NCBI RefSeq assembly: GCF_023630255.1
Contig: NZ_JALPRS010000001.1
Location: 2,654,986 to 2,718,985 of the forward strand
Length of the DNA stretch: 64,000 nt
Source of the DNA: Pontibacter deserti
GTDB lineage: Bacteria > Bacteroidota > Bacteroidia > Cytophagales > Hymenobacteraceae
Direction of reading: 5' to 3'
Shown here: positions 28,883 through 39,581 of the stretch, piece by piece
Layout: each line of letters begins with the position of its first letter
How positions within the stretch are numbered: the stretch's first letter is position 1
The notes under the pieces: model-generated
Told to the model about the DNA's origin: nothing
The model's input: only the letters and a program-made list of their open reading frames with translations
The model's database searches: none
Made by a program: the position numbers and the translations under genes

Positions 28883-28917
28883 AACAGCACCTTCTTAACC
28901 GGGAGGTGCTGTTTTAT
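28883..28917 (+). terminator. Terminator after the lytic transglycosylase gene
   Basis: AACAGCACCT (28883-28892) pairs with AGGTGCTGTT (28904-28913), followed by TTTATTAT. Confidence 0.85.
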
Positions 28918-28959
28918 TATATTACAACCTAAATCAGCATACTTTTAGGCACATAGCCG

Positions 28960-28967
28960 TATCTTTG
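28960..28967 (+). promoter_or_regulatory. -7 element upstream of maeB
   Basis: TATCTTTG, an exact TAnnTTTG match, 105 bases before the maeB start. No clear TTG at -33. It implies a leader of about 100 bases. Confidence 0.4.
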
Positions 28968-29072
28968 GCTCCTGATTTTTTGATTAACAACAATTTCTTA
29001 TGAAATTGGCTTTTTACAAGCGACCTAAAATAGCAGAGACGATTTGCCTCTGCCGATAAACATGTATTACCT

Positions 29073-31346
29073 ATGATTAAAGTTAACAAGGAAGATGCTC
29101 TGAATTACCACATGGAAGGTAAGCCAGGCAAGATCGAAGTAATCCCGACCAAAATGGTAAGCACCCAGCACGACCTGGCGCTGGCTTACTCGCCTGGTGT
29201 AGCGGAACCCTGCAAAGAAATAGCTGCCGATAAAGAAAATGTGTATAAGTACACGGCAAAAGGTAACCTGGTTGGTGTTATATCAAATGGCACGGCTGTA
29301 CTTGGCTTAGGTAACATTGGCCCGGATGCATCTAAGCCAGTAATGGAAGGAAAAGGTGTATTGTTCAAAAAATTCGCGGGTATAGATGTTTTCGATATCG
29401 AGATTGACTGCACCGACCCTGCCGAATTCGTACGCATCGTAAAATCACTGGAGCCTACCTTTGGTGGTATTAACCTGGAAGATATCAAGGCGCCGGAAAG
29501 CTTTAAGATAGAGAATGCCCTGAAAGAGCAGATGAATATTCCGCTCATGCACGATGACCAGCATGGTACGGCTATTATATCTGCTGCGGCCTTACTTAAT
29601 GCTCTGGAGCTTGCCGGCAAAAGTATAGAAAAGGTGCACATCGTGATGAACGGTGCCGGTGCTGCTGCCATTGCCTGTGCTAAACTATATGTAGCCTTGG
29701 GTGCCAAAATGGACAACATCGTAATGTTCGACAAGGAAGGAATAATCATTCCGGAGCGTAACGACTTGGATATTTATAAGGCACAGTTTGTAACTATGCG
29801 CAAGATCAATACCTTGGAAGAAGCCATGCGCGACGCAGATGTGTTCGTAGGTTTATCTGCCGGAAATGTATTGCCTGCCGAGTATGTAAAGCTGATGGCG
29901 AACAACCCGATCATTTTTGCGTTGGCCAACCCGGACCCGGAAATTCCTTATGACGTGGCCATGGCTACCCGCGAAGACCTGATCATGGCAACCGGCCGTT
30001 CCGACCATCCTAACCAGGTAAATAACGTACTTGGTTTCCCTTACATTTTCAGGGGAGCGTTGGATGTGCGTGCTACTGAAATTAACGAAGCCATGAAACT
30101 GGCTGCTGTACGTGCGCTGGCTAAACTGGCAAAAGAGCCTGTTCCGGATATAGTACACAAAGCTTACGGCGACAACACGATCTCATTCGGCAGATTTTAC
30201 CTGATACCCAAGCCATTGGATCCACGCCTGATAACTACGGTTTCGCCGGCAGTAGCCAGAGCCGCTATGGAAAGCGGTGTGGCTAAATACCCGATCACGA
30301 ACTGGGAAGCATACGAGCAGGAACTGCAGGAGCGCATCGGCATCGACCAGAAGCTGATGACCCGTATTACCAACCAGGCCAAGAAAGACCCTAAACGTGT
30401 TGTTTTTGCTGAAGCAGACCATTACAAGATTCTGAAAGCAGCTCAGACGGTTAAAGAGCAGCTCATCGCAAACCCTATACTTTTAGGTAACCGCCAGCGC
30501 ATCAAAGACATGATCAAGGAATATAATCTTGATCTTGGAGATGCTGAGATCATTGATCCGTTTGAGGAAGATGCGAAACGCGAAGAGTTTGCCCAGATAC
30601 TTTACAAAAAGCGCCAGCGCAAAGGCCTGACCTTATTTGATTGCCGCCGCCTTGTACGCGACAGAATTTACTTTGGTAGCCTGATGCTGGAAACCGGTGA
30701 AGTTGATGCGCTTATCTCTGGCCTTACCCGCGATTACTCCAGAACTATACTTCCGGCTATACAGGTAATTGGAGTAGAAGAAGGCGTAAACAAAGTGGCA
30801 GGTATGTACATCATCCTGAACAAAAAAGAGCCTTATTTCTTTGCTGATACGACTGTAAATGTAAACCCTACTGCCGATGAACTGGTAGACATTATCGGCC
30901 TTACTGCCCGTACGGTTCGCTTCTTTGACCAGGAGCCGCGCATGGCTGTATTGTCGTATTCTAACTTTGGATCGGTGCAGGGTGATATTCCTAACAAAGG
31001 ATCGGAGGCGGTTCGAAAAGCCAAACAACGCTACCCTGAACTGTTGATAGATGGTGAGATGCAGGCAAACACGGCCCTTAACCGCAACCTGCTACGCGAG
31101 CATTACCCGTTTAGCGAACTGGCCGAAAAAGGAGCAAACACATTGGTATTCCCAACACTGACATCCGGTAACATTGCCTACAAGCTGTTACAGGAAATTG
31201 GAGGCGCCGAAGCCATTGGCCCGGTACTGATGGGTATGCGCAAACCTGTTCATATTCTGCAACTTGGCAGCTCAATCAGAGAAATAATAAACATGGTAGC
31301 CATTGCTGTCGTAGATGCACAGAACTATAACAACAAACATATATAG
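29073..31346 (+). CDS. maeB: NADP-dependent malic enzyme with C-terminal phosphotransacetylase domain
   Basis: A 757-residue two-domain protein. Residues 1 to about 420 are the malic enzyme, which converts malate to pyruvate and CO2 with NAD(P)H formation: AYSPGVAEPCKEIA, NGTAVLGLGNIGPDASKPVMEGK, MHDDQHGTAIISAAALLNAL and HIVMNGAGAAA for the cofactor. Residues about 430-757 are a phosphotransacetylase-like domain (RVVFAEADHYKILKAAQ, SGLTRDYSRTILPAIQVIG), which in MaeB proteins serves mainly for allosteric control by acetyl-CoA. The full length is intact. The ruvA start codon follows its stop directly. Confidence 0.96.
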   Translation: MIKVNKEDALNYHMEGKPGKIEVIPTKMVSTQHDLALAYSPGVAEPCKEIAADKENVYKYTAKGNLVGVISNGTAVLGLGNIGPDASKPVMEGKGVLFKKFAGIDVFDIEIDCTDPAEFVRIVKSLEPTFGGINLEDIKAPESFKIENALKEQMNIPLMHDDQHGTAIISAAALLNALELAGKSIEKVHIVMNGAGAAAIACAKLYVALGAKMDNIVMFDKEGIIIPERNDLDIYKAQFVTMRKINTLEEAMRDADVFVGLSAGNVLPAEYVKLMANNPIIFALANPDPEIPYDVAMATREDLIMATGRSDHPNQVNNVLGFPYIFRGALDVRATEINEAMKLAAVRALAKLAKEPVPDIVHKAYGDNTISFGRFYLIPKPLDPRLITTVSPAVARAAMESGVAKYPITNWEAYEQELQERIGIDQKLMTRITNQAKKDPKRVVFAEADHYKILKAAQTVKEQLIANPILLGNRQRIKDMIKEYNLDLGDAEIIDPFEEDAKREEFAQILYKKRQRKGLTLFDCRRLVRDRIYFGSLMLETGEVDALISGLTRDYSRTILPAIQVIGVEEGVNKVAGMYIILNKKEPYFFADTTVNVNPTADELVDIIGLTARTVRFFDQEPRMAVLSYSNFGSVQGDIPNKGSEAVRKAKQRYPELLIDGEMQANTALNRNLLREHYPFSELAEKGANTLVFPTLTSGNIAYKLLQEIGGAEAIGPVLMGMRKPVHILQLGSSIREIINMVAIAVVDAQNYNNKHI

Positions 31347-31943
31347 ATGATAGCCTATATCGATGGCAAGTTAACCTATAAAGATCCCACCTATGTTATT
31401 ATTGACGTAGGTGGGATAGGGTATCAGATCAAGATATCGCTGGGTACGTATTCTGCTTTACCTGACGGTGAGCGTTGCCGGTTACATACGTTCCTGCACA
31501 TTAAAGAAGATGCCCATACCTTATATGGTTTTATGACAGCTGCCGAAAAAGAGACTTTTCTGCATCTGATCTCTATTTCCGGAGTGGGTCCCAACACTGG
31601 TCTGATGATACTTTCGTCGTTGTCTGTTGAGGAAGTGCAGCAAGCTATAGTTCGGGAAGATGTGCGTACCATACAGCATGTAAAAGGCATTGGCGCCAAA
31701 ACGGCACAGCGCATTATACTTGAGTTAAAAGATAAAATAAAGAAAGAAGTGATGCTGACAGATGCAGGTGTTTTACCGGCAGGCGCAGCACACAATACCA
31801 ACAGAGCTGAAGCGTTATCTGCATTAGTTACCTTAGGTTTCGCTAAGAACATAGCAGAAAAGACCCTTGACTCTATTATTAAGCGGGAAGGTGGAAACCT
31901 TAGCGTAGAGGAGCTTATTAAATTTGCGTTAAAATCGTCTTAG
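31347..31943 (+). CDS. ruvA: Holliday junction branch migration protein RuvA
   Basis: RuvA tetramers bind Holliday junctions and load the RuvB motor in recombination repair. The 198-residue protein has an N-terminal OB fold (MIAYIDGKLTYKDPTYVIIDVGGIGYQIKI), two helix-hairpin-helix motifs (ISGVGPNTGLMIL and VKGIGAKTAQRIILELK) and a C-terminal RuvB-contacting domain (EALSALVTLGFAKNIAEK). It starts immediately after maeB. The maeB-ruvA-sprA order is familiar in Bacteroidota. Confidence 0.96.
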   Translation: MIAYIDGKLTYKDPTYVIIDVGGIGYQIKISLGTYSALPDGERCRLHTFLHIKEDAHTLYGFMTAAEKETFLHLISISGVGPNTGLMILSSLSVEEVQQAIVREDVRTIQHVKGIGAKTAQRIILELKDKIKKEVMLTDAGVLPAGAAHNTNRAEALSALVTLGFAKNIAEKTLDSIIKREGGNLSVEELIKFALKSS

Positions 31944-31955
31944 AATTATACCCAT

Positions 31956-34900
31956 TTGATCTGGAAAAGTAAACAGAACACGCTGTTTGTTACAGCGGTT
32001 GTTACTATAGCTATGCTGGCTTGGTGGTCGCAGGCAGAAGCTCTGCGCGCGCCTGTCTGGTATAAGTATGGCAACATTAAAAGTTTATTATTACAGGATA
32101 CAATCAAAAAGGATACTAGTTACATCCCAAGCCGCAGGCCAACTTTTATACCTTCCGACAGGCGCGGAAACCCATTCAGCGACCGTAAGTATACTTCTCC
32201 CCTATTGCTTGGCCAACCAAGTAACATTAAACTGGATGTTGAATACGACGACAGCCTCGAGTTATACAACATCAACGAAACTATAGGCGACAGTATACAG
32301 TACCGTCCGCCTTCCTCCATGACATTAAAGCAATTCTCTGAACTGCAGCAACGCCAGGCAATCCGGGATTACTGGCGTACAAAATCCGGAGGTTTAGATG
32401 GCGAAGACCTGACCAGCAGCCGCAGGTTGGTTCCTAAAATATACATCAGCCCTATCTTCGACCGTATTTTTGGCGGTAACTATGTTGATATACAACCGAA
32501 TGGTAATATATCGCTGAAGTTTGGCGCACGCTTTAACCGTAATCAGAACCCCACTATACCGCTCCGCCAGCAACGTACCGGCGATTTTGAATTCGACCAG
32601 AACATTTCGCTGAACCTGGTAGGTAAAGTAGGTGAGAAATTAGCCATTAACTTTAACTGGGATAACAACGCCAATTTCGACTTCGAGAACAACATGAAGC
32701 TGGATTATACCGGCTACGAAGAAGAGATCATCAGAAAAGTAGAAGCAGGTAACGTAAGTCTGCCACTTAACAACTCCCTGATTACTGGTGCCCAGAACCT
32801 GTTTGGTATAAAAACACAGCTGCAGTTTGGCAGGCTAGGTGTAACAGCTATTGCCTCCAACGTACGTGGCCGTAACGATGAAGTCATTATTCAGAACGGA
32901 GCTCAGAACCAGCCATTTGAGATCCGGATCGACCAATACGACAAAGACCGCCACTACTTTCTATCCCAGTTCTTCCGGGGCCGCTACGACCGGTCTCTGG
33001 CTAATCTGCCATTGGTTAACTCGGGTATAGTTATCCGCAGATTAGAGCTTTATGTAACTAATAACAACCGCGCCACCGAGAACCTGCGCAACATGGTAGC
33101 TTACATGGATCTTGGTGAACCAGACCCATTCCGCGACCAGTTTGAAAGAATAACTACAGCACCGGCCAGTAATGCTGCCAATACACTTTATAGTTTAATA
33201 GCTACCAACCCTTCCGCCCGCGACAATGCGCAGGTAGATGCATACCTGCGTAGCCAGGGCTTGCAGAAAGGTGTGGACTTTGAACATGTGCGTGCACGCA
33301 AACTCGATCCAAGAGAATATAATTTTAACCCGCAACTAGGCTATATTTCCCTTAACACAGCATTGTTGCCAGACCAGGTATTGGGTGTAGCGTTTGAGTA
33401 TACTTTCAATGGTAAAACCTATAAAGTAGGTGAGCTGCTGGAAGATTACCAGAACCTGCAGGATGAGCAAGTAATACACATGAAGTTGCTAAAAGCAACA
33501 AATCCATCTTTAGAGTACCCAACCTGGGACCTGATGATGAAAAACGTGTATAGCCTGGATGCCACCCAGGTGAACCGCGAAAACTTTCAGCTTCGGGTTG
33601 TTTACAAAGATGACCAGACTGGCGTGGATATATCTGCCCTTACAGAGCAAAGCCCGATACAGGGTGTGCCATTGGTTGAGGTATTTAATCTGGATAACGT
33701 AAACACCAACAATGACAAACCGAATGATGGTAATTTCGACTTTCTGCAAGGTATAACTATAGATCCGGAAACTGGCCGTATTTACTTCCCTCAAGTAGAG
33801 CCGTTTGGTGATTACCTGCGCCAGCAACTACAGGGCGACCCTGAATTGGCAGAAAAATATGTGTTTGAAGAACTATATAACCAGACACAAACCGACGCCC
33901 AGCAGAACAACGCTAAAGCAAAGTTTTTCCTGACAGGACGTTTACAGGCAACATCAGCAGATGAAATTGTGCTACCCGGCTTCAGAATCGCGGAAGGTTC
34001 TGTGGCAGTTTATTCCGGTGGAACGCGACTAACAGAAGGCACAGACTACCAGGTTTTCTATGACCTTGGTCGTATCAAGATCCTGAACCCAAGCTATATC
34101 AGCTCCGCCAGCGACCTTCGCGTTACTTATGAGAAAGCCGAACTGCTGAACATACAACCACGCGCCCTGCTTGGTGCCCGCTTCGATTATCGCCTGACAG
34201 ATGATATTAACCTTGGCGCAACTGTACTCCACCTGAGCGAGCAGCCTTACATTAATCGTGTAAGTATAGGCGACGAGCCAAGTAACAATACCATTTATGG
34301 TTTGGATATAAACCTGCAAAAAGAGTCGCGGTTCCTGACAAGGATGACGGATGCGCTACCGCTATTGCAGACGAAAGCACCTTCCAGCATCACGTTTAGC
34401 GGTGAATTTGCCCAATTAATTCCGGCGGCTACTGAATCGCCAGCCAACGAAGACGGTACTTCTTATATCGATGACTTTGAGGGTTCTGAAACGCCTTATA
34501 GTCTAGGTGGCTTCAGCAACAACGGCTGGCGACTGGCTTCTACCCCTGCTCCACTTATACCTGGCGAAGGCCTGGCTTATAGTTACAACCGCGCAAAACT
34601 GGCCTGGTATACGATAGATCAGATATTTTACCGCGATGCTGATGGGCTGAAACCAGATAATATTACTGACGAAGAACTTAAAAACCATTACGTACGTGGC
34701 GTGCCGCGTACAGAAATATTCCCTGGCCGCGACCCTGAAGTATCCAACACCTTTGAGTATACATTTGACCTGGCTTATTACCCACGCGAACGCGGCCAAT
34801 ACAACTATAATCCAAGCCTTACTTCACAAGGTTTGCTCTCAGGCGACCCAAAAGAGAACTGGGGTGGTGTGAGCCGCGAAATCACTTTTGACACCGACTT

Positions 34901-37900
34901 TGATAATGCCAATATAGAGTACATCGAATTTTGGATGATGGACCCATTCCTTACAGGGCAGTATGGCCGTAAAGATGCGCAGGGCAACCCTATCCAGAAT
35001 AACACAGGCGGGGAGCTGGTATTTAACTTGGGAAGTATATCAGAAGACCTGCTGCGCGATAATCAGTATGCTTTCGAAAACGGATTACCAACTGAAGCAA
35101 ACAGCCTGCAGAACATAAATGAAACGATCTGGGGCCGCATTACCACACAACAGTTCCTGACAGATGCTTTTACAGGTATACCGGGTGGCCGCCAGTTCCA
35201 GGATGTAGGTTTGGATGGTTTGAACGATGCTGCTGAAGCTGATTTCTTTAGAGCAAGTTTCCTTAACCAGATACCGGGCACACCACCACAGACTATAGTT
35301 GATGACCCATCTGGGGATAATTTCCTGCATCATCTCGACCCGATCTACGATCAGCAGAATGCTGGTGTACTGGCCCGTTACAAAAACTTTAATGGCATGG
35401 ATGGCAACTCACCTGAAAACAGCCAGTTTGCCAACTACGCCTTCCCGGATAAAGAAGACCTGAACCGCGATAACGTGATAAACGATGTGGAGCAGTATTA
35501 TGAGTATAAGATCAACCTGCAACCCGGACAGCTGAATGTAGGCCAGAACTATGTTGTAGACCAGGTAACGCAAACTATAAACGGCGATCAGGTATCTTGG
35601 TACCAGTTCCGTATACCTGTGCGCCAGCCTACAGGCAACGTAGGCAACATCAGTGGCTTTAAATCGATCCGATTCATGCGTATGTACATGACCCAGTTCC
35701 AGGATCCGGTTGTACTGCGTATGGTTCAGTTCCAGTTTGTGGCTAACCAGTGGCGGGCTTTCCAGCAACCAATTACAGAAGGTCGCCCTTGCCTTACCTG
35801 TACCGACGATGCCCGCACGTTCACGATATCAACGGTTAATATTGAGGAAAACAGCCAAAATGTAGAAGGTAATATACCTTATGTAGTACCGCCAGGTATA
35901 GAGCGTTTACGTGACTATGCCTCTACCAACAACCGTCGCCAGAATGAGCAGTCGCTGCAGTTATGTGTAGAAGACCTGAAAGACTCTTTCTCAAAGGCTG
36001 TGTACAAGAACCTGTCGATCGACATGCTTATCTATAAGCGCCTGAAGATGTTTATACATGCCCAGACACAAGACCCGAATACACAAAGTGGCGATGCGCA
36101 GGCATTTGTTAGAATAGGTACAGACTTTACACAGAACTACTACGAGTATGTAGTGCCGTTAACTATAACGCCACAGGGCAGCACATCGCCAAACGAGATC
36201 TGGCCTCAGGAAAACATGATAGATATTGCCCTGGAAGAACTGGTTAACGCAAAAGTTGCCCGTAACCGCATTGCAGGTTATAATAAAACCATACCTTATG
36301 AAGTACAGCTGGGCAATGGCAAGATCATCCGTGTAGTTGGTAACCCTGATTTCAGTGAAGTACAAGGTGTGATGATCGGTATGCGCAACCCAACGCAGGA
36401 AGGAACAGATGCACGGCCTCACTCGCTGTGTATGTGGGTAGATGAACTCCGTGTTACAGACTTTAAGAACAGTACCGGCTGGGCTGCTAACGCACGCCTG
36501 AATACTAAGCTCGCTGACTTTGCCAACGTTACGGCTACAGGTGCTTATACTACTGTAGGCTTTGGCGGATTGCAGCAAAAATTAGCACAGCGTGCCCGTG
36601 AAAATACAGCCCTGTTTGATGTAAGCGCCAACGTTGTAGCAGATAAATTTTTGCCGGAAAAAACAGGGATAAAAATACCACTATCTGTACAGTACGGTAC
36701 TTTAAACAGCGAACCGCAGTTCGACCCGCTGGATAAAGACGTACCACTGGAGCAGTCCTTATCCCGTTTTGACTCTAAGGAAGCACGAGATGAATACAGG
36801 AAAGAAGTAACCACCCGCGAAACCCGGAAAAGCTTTAGTTTGCTGAACGTACGGAAAGAACGTACTAATCCAAATGATAAGATACGCCCTTACGATATCG
36901 AGAACATATCATTGAGTTATGCATATGCAGAGCGCTTATTTACAGATATTGAGACCGACCGCGACTTTACAAAAACCTATACCGGTGGCATAGCTTATAC
37001 TTATACAAACCCAACCACCAGAAACTACGCACCTTTTGAGAAGAGACAGGGGCTGAACTCGCCCTACCTGCGCCTGATAAAGGATCTGAACTTTACTCCG
37101 TTACCAAGTAGCTTTGCTTTCCGGGCTGACCTGGACCGCCGCTACAACGAGACTTTCCTGCAGCGCCGTGACCCTGTTACCGGCCTTACTACTACCCGGG
37201 GCATTGAGCCAACATTCCAGAAGTACTTCTACTTCAACAGAATTTATGACATGAAGTGGGATATTACCAAAAGCCTGTCTTTAGACTATACAGCTACTAA
37301 CCGTGCTATAGTAGATGAACCGGATGACAGAATTAACAATGAGATTGACTCACTGAAGTATAAAAATGAGATTATCTGGGAAAACCTCAGACGCGGCGGC
37401 CGTAATACAAACTTTAACCAGTTGATCGCTCTGAACTATAAACTGCCACTGGACAAGTTTCCGCTGATTGACTGGATAGGTGCTGAAACACGTTATGCTG
37501 CTACCTACATCTGGACGGCAGGTTCTACTGCCCTGAATAACGACGATGACTTCAGGCTAGGAAACACAGCAGAAAACAACAAAGAGTTTACAGTAAATGG
37601 GCGCCTAGACCTGGTTAAACTATACAACAAGGTGAAGTTCCTGAAAAATGCGAATAACCCTGGTGCACCAGTGCCTGTTCGTGCAGCCAACGATACAACA
37701 GCAAGATCAGGATCAGATAATAAGGTAGTAAACTCTGTTGCCAGGTTCCTGATGATGGCTCGCTCCGTTAACTTTACCTATCTACAAAACAAAGGCACTA
37801 TGTTACCGGGATATCTGCCAAGCACTAAGTTCTTTGGCCTTGAAAATGGTTTTGATGCCCCTGGCCTGCCGTTTATACTTGGTAAGCAGTACGATCTGGA

Positions 37901-39122
37901 TGAACTATACAACCGTGCCGAGCGCAATGGCTGGTACACCGATAGCAGCCAGTACCTGAACACACCGCTCAGCGCCATACTTACAGAGTCGTTTACAGCG
38001 CGTGCCAACCTGGAGCCTTTTAGAGCTTTTAATATTCAAATAGACGTAACCCGTAATAAATCTGAGATTGACGAAGTATTTTACCGCAAAGAGTTTGATG
38101 ACTTCGGTAATTTAAGTGATGAAGCACAACGTCAGAACCCGATCACGACAGGCGCGTTCAGCACTTCTTTTATGGCGCTGGGTACTTTGTTTGAGTCAGG
38201 TGAAGCAGGCGTTTCTGAAGCATTTGAGAACTACATTCGCTATCGCTATAACATCCGAGAAAAGCTGGCTAATGCTAACCCGGCGGCAGGCACTGAAGGT
38301 TATACATTAAACTCACAGGATGTATTGATGAACGCCTTCCTGTTTGCGTACCAGGGCCGTGAGGTGAATGGTTACAAAGCAGAATCGAAGAATCCGTTCA
38401 GTAGGTTGCCTATCCCTAACTGGCGCGTAGACTATAACGGTTTATCTAACCTGCCATTCTTCCAGCAGTGGTTCAGCCAGGTAAACTTAACACATGCTTA
38501 TAACTCAACTTACAACATAACCAACTTTACTACTTCGCTGGCTTACGAAACAGAACCGAATGGCTTCCCGACGCAGATAAATGAATTTGGCCAGGTTATT
38601 CCTTACTATATCGTAACGCAGCTTACTGTTTCAGAAAGACTGGCGCCATTATTAGGTGTGAACTTCCGTACTAAAACCAATTTAACAGGTCGCCTGGAGT
38701 ATAAAGTGGAACGTAACCTATCGCTGAACCTGACCAATGCCCAGATAACTGAAACCAATGTGAAGGATTATGTAATAGGCCTGGGGTATGCCACTACTAA
38801 CTTCCGTATTCCGATCCGGATAGGTGGCGAGCGCAAAGTACTTGAAAATGAACTGAACATGCGCCTGGATTTCTCGGTAAGAGACAACCAGACAGTGCAG
38901 CGTGCTATTGCCCGCGATGATCAGGGTAACGAAACAAGCCAAAACCAGATCACAAACGGTACGCGCCAACTGCAGCTTCGCCCAACTATAGATTACCTTA
39001 TAAGCGAACGTGTAAACATTCAGTTCTATGTATTGCGTACCGTATCGGACCCTAAAATTTCAACTTCGTTCCGAAACAGTGTAACCGAAGGCGGCATTCA
39101 ACTGCGAGTTAGTTTGCAATAA
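31956..39122 (+). CDS. sprA: Type IX secretion translocon protein SprA (Sov)
   Basis: SprA is the giant outer-membrane beta-barrel that forms the translocon of the type IX secretion system and is needed for gliding in gliders. The protein has 2388 residues, close to the family size. It starts at TTG 31956, giving a signal-peptide-like segment (VTAVVTIAMLAWWSQAEA). Family segments include ISPIFDRIFGGNYVDIQPNGN, the SYIDDFEGSETPYSLGGF motif near residue 840 and a barrel-like C-terminus ending in QLRVSLQ. It lies between ruvA and gcvH, a common place for it. Confidence 0.95.
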   Translation: MIWKSKQNTLFVTAVVTIAMLAWWSQAEALRAPVWYKYGNIKSLLLQDTIKKDTSYIPSRRPTFIPSDRRGNPFSDRKYTSPLLLGQPSNIKLDVEYDDSLELYNINETIGDSIQYRPPSSMTLKQFSELQQRQAIRDYWRTKSGGLDGEDLTSSRRLVPKIYISPIFDRIFGGNYVDIQPNGNISLKFGARFNRNQNPTIPLRQQRTGDFEFDQNISLNLVGKVGEKLAINFNWDNNANFDFENNMKLDYTGYEEEIIRKVEAGNVSLPLNNSLITGAQNLFGIKTQLQFGRLGVTAIASNVRGRNDEVIIQNGAQNQPFEIRIDQYDKDRHYFLSQFFRGRYDRSLANLPLVNSGIVIRRLELYVTNNNRATENLRNMVAYMDLGEPDPFRDQFERITTAPASNAANTLYSLIATNPSARDNAQVDAYLRSQGLQKGVDFEHVRARKLDPREYNFNPQLGYISLNTALLPDQVLGVAFEYTFNGKTYKVGELLEDYQNLQDEQVIHMKLLKATNPSLEYPTWDLMMKNVYSLDATQVNRENFQLRVVYKDDQTGVDISALTEQSPIQGVPLVEVFNLDNVNTNNDKPNDGNFDFLQGITIDPETGRIYFPQVEPFGDYLRQQLQGDPELAEKYVFEELYNQTQTDAQQNNAKAKFFLTGRLQATSADEIVLPGFRIAEGSVAVYSGGTRLTEGTDYQVFYDLGRIKILNPSYISSASDLRVTYEKAELLNIQPRALLGARFDYRLTDDINLGATVLHLSEQPYINRVSIGDEPSNNTIYGLDINLQKESRFLTRMTDALPLLQTKAPSSITFSGEFAQLIPAATESPANEDGTSYIDDFEGSETPYSLGGFSNNGWRLASTPAPLIPGEGLAYSYNRAKLAWYTIDQIFYRDADGLKPDNITDEELKNHYVRGVPRTEIFPGRDPEVSNTFEYTFDLAYYPRERGQYNYNPSLTSQGLLSGDPKENWGGVSREITFDTDFDNANIEYIEFWMMDPFLTGQYGRKDAQGNPIQNNTGGELVFNLGSISEDLLRDNQYAFENGLPTEANSLQNINETIWGRITTQQFLTDAFTGIPGGRQFQDVGLDGLNDAAEADFFRASFLNQIPGTPPQTIVDDPSGDNFLHHLDPIYDQQNAGVLARYKNFNGMDGNSPENSQFANYAFPDKEDLNRDNVINDVEQYYEYKINLQPGQLNVGQNYVVDQVTQTINGDQVSWYQFRIPVRQPTGNVGNISGFKSIRFMRMYMTQFQDPVVLRMVQFQFVANQWRAFQQPITEGRPCLTCTDDARTFTISTVNIEENSQNVEGNIPYVVPPGIERLRDYASTNNRRQNEQSLQLCVEDLKDSFSKAVYKNLSIDMLIYKRLKMFIHAQTQDPNTQSGDAQAFVRIGTDFTQNYYEYVVPLTITPQGSTSPNEIWPQENMIDIALEELVNAKVARNRIAGYNKTIPYEVQLGNGKIIRVVGNPDFSEVQGVMIGMRNPTQEGTDARPHSLCMWVDELRVTDFKNSTGWAANARLNTKLADFANVTATGAYTTVGFGGLQQKLAQRARENTALFDVSANVVADKFLPEKTGIKIPLSVQYGTLNSEPQFDPLDKDVPLEQSLSRFDSKEARDEYRKEVTTRETRKSFSLLNVRKERTNPNDKIRPYDIENISLSYAYAERLFTDIETDRDFTKTYTGGIAYTYTNPTTRNYAPFEKRQGLNSPYLRLIKDLNFTPLPSSFAFRADLDRRYNETFLQRRDPVTGLTTTRGIEPTFQKYFYFNRIYDMKWDITKSLSLDYTATNRAIVDEPDDRINNEIDSLKYKNEIIWENLRRGGRNTNFNQLIALNYKLPLDKFPLIDWIGAETRYAATYIWTAGSTALNNDDDFRLGNTAENNKEFTVNGRLDLVKLYNKVKFLKNANNPGAPVPVRAANDTTARSGSDNKVVNSVARFLMMARSVNFTYLQNKGTMLPGYLPSTKFFGLENGFDAPGLPFILGKQYDLDELYNRAERNGWYTDSSQYLNTPLSAILTESFTARANLEPFRAFNIQIDVTRNKSEIDEVFYRKEFDDFGNLSDEAQRQNPITTGAFSTSFMALGTLFESGEAGVSEAFENYIRYRYNIREKLANANPAAGTEGYTLNSQDVLMNAFLFAYQGREVNGYKAESKNPFSRLPIPNWRVDYNGLSNLPFFQQWFSQVNLTHAYNSTYNITNFTTSLAYETEPNGFPTQINEFGQVIPYYIVTQLTVSERLAPLLGVNFRTKTNLTGRLEYKVERNLSLNLTNAQITETNVKDYVIGLGYATTNFRIPIRIGGERKVLENELNMRLDFSVRDNQTVQRAIARDDQGNETSQNQITNGTRQLQLRPTIDYLISERVNIQFYVLRTVSDPKISTSFRNSVTEGGIQLRVSLQ

Positions 39123-39147
39123 AATTTTAGCATTACAAAAAACACTG

Positions 39148-39155
39148 TATTTTTG
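39148..39155 (+). promoter_or_regulatory. -7 element upstream of gcvH
   Basis: TATTTTTG matches TAnnTTTG, 29 bases before the gcvH ATG. No clear TTG at the expected distance. Confidence 0.4.
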
Positions 39156-39184
39156 AGTCAGTCAATCACAAACAGATATAACAA

Positions 39185-39565
39185 ATGAATTTACCTGAGA
39201 ACCTGAAGTATACAAAAGACCACGAGTGGGTACGCATCGAAGGTGATGTAGCATATGTAGGCATCACTGATTTTGCACAAAGCGAGCTGGGCGATATCGT
39301 TTATGTAGACATCGACACTGTAGATAAGCAGATCAGCAAAGAAGATGTATTTGGTACTGTAGAAGCTGTAAAAACAGTATCTGACCTGTTCAGCCCACTA
39401 AGCGGTACTGTACAGGAGTTCAACGAAAAACTGGAAGCTAGCCCGGAACTAGTAAACTCTGATCCTTATGGCGATGGCTGGATCATTAAAATGTCTGTTG
39501 AAAACAATTCTGAAGTGGATGAGCTACTTACTGCTGCCGCTTACCGTGAACTTATAGGTCAGTAA
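39185..39565 (+). CDS. gcvH: Glycine cleavage system H protein
   Basis: GcvH carries the methylamine intermediate on a lipoyl arm between the P, T and L proteins of glycine decarboxylation. The 126-residue protein is full length. The lipoylation site is Lys63 in [15 protein letters not shown]. The start [17 protein letters not shown] is typical. No other gcv gene is in the window. Confidence 0.97.
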   Translation: MNLPENLKYTKDHEWVRIEGDVAYVGITDFAQSELGDIVYVDIDTVDKQISKEDVFGTVEAVKTVSDLFSPLSGTVQEFNEKLEASPELVNSDPYGDGWIIKMSVENNSEVDELLTAAAYRELIGQ

Positions 39566-39581
39566 CTTTACCTGAACAGGT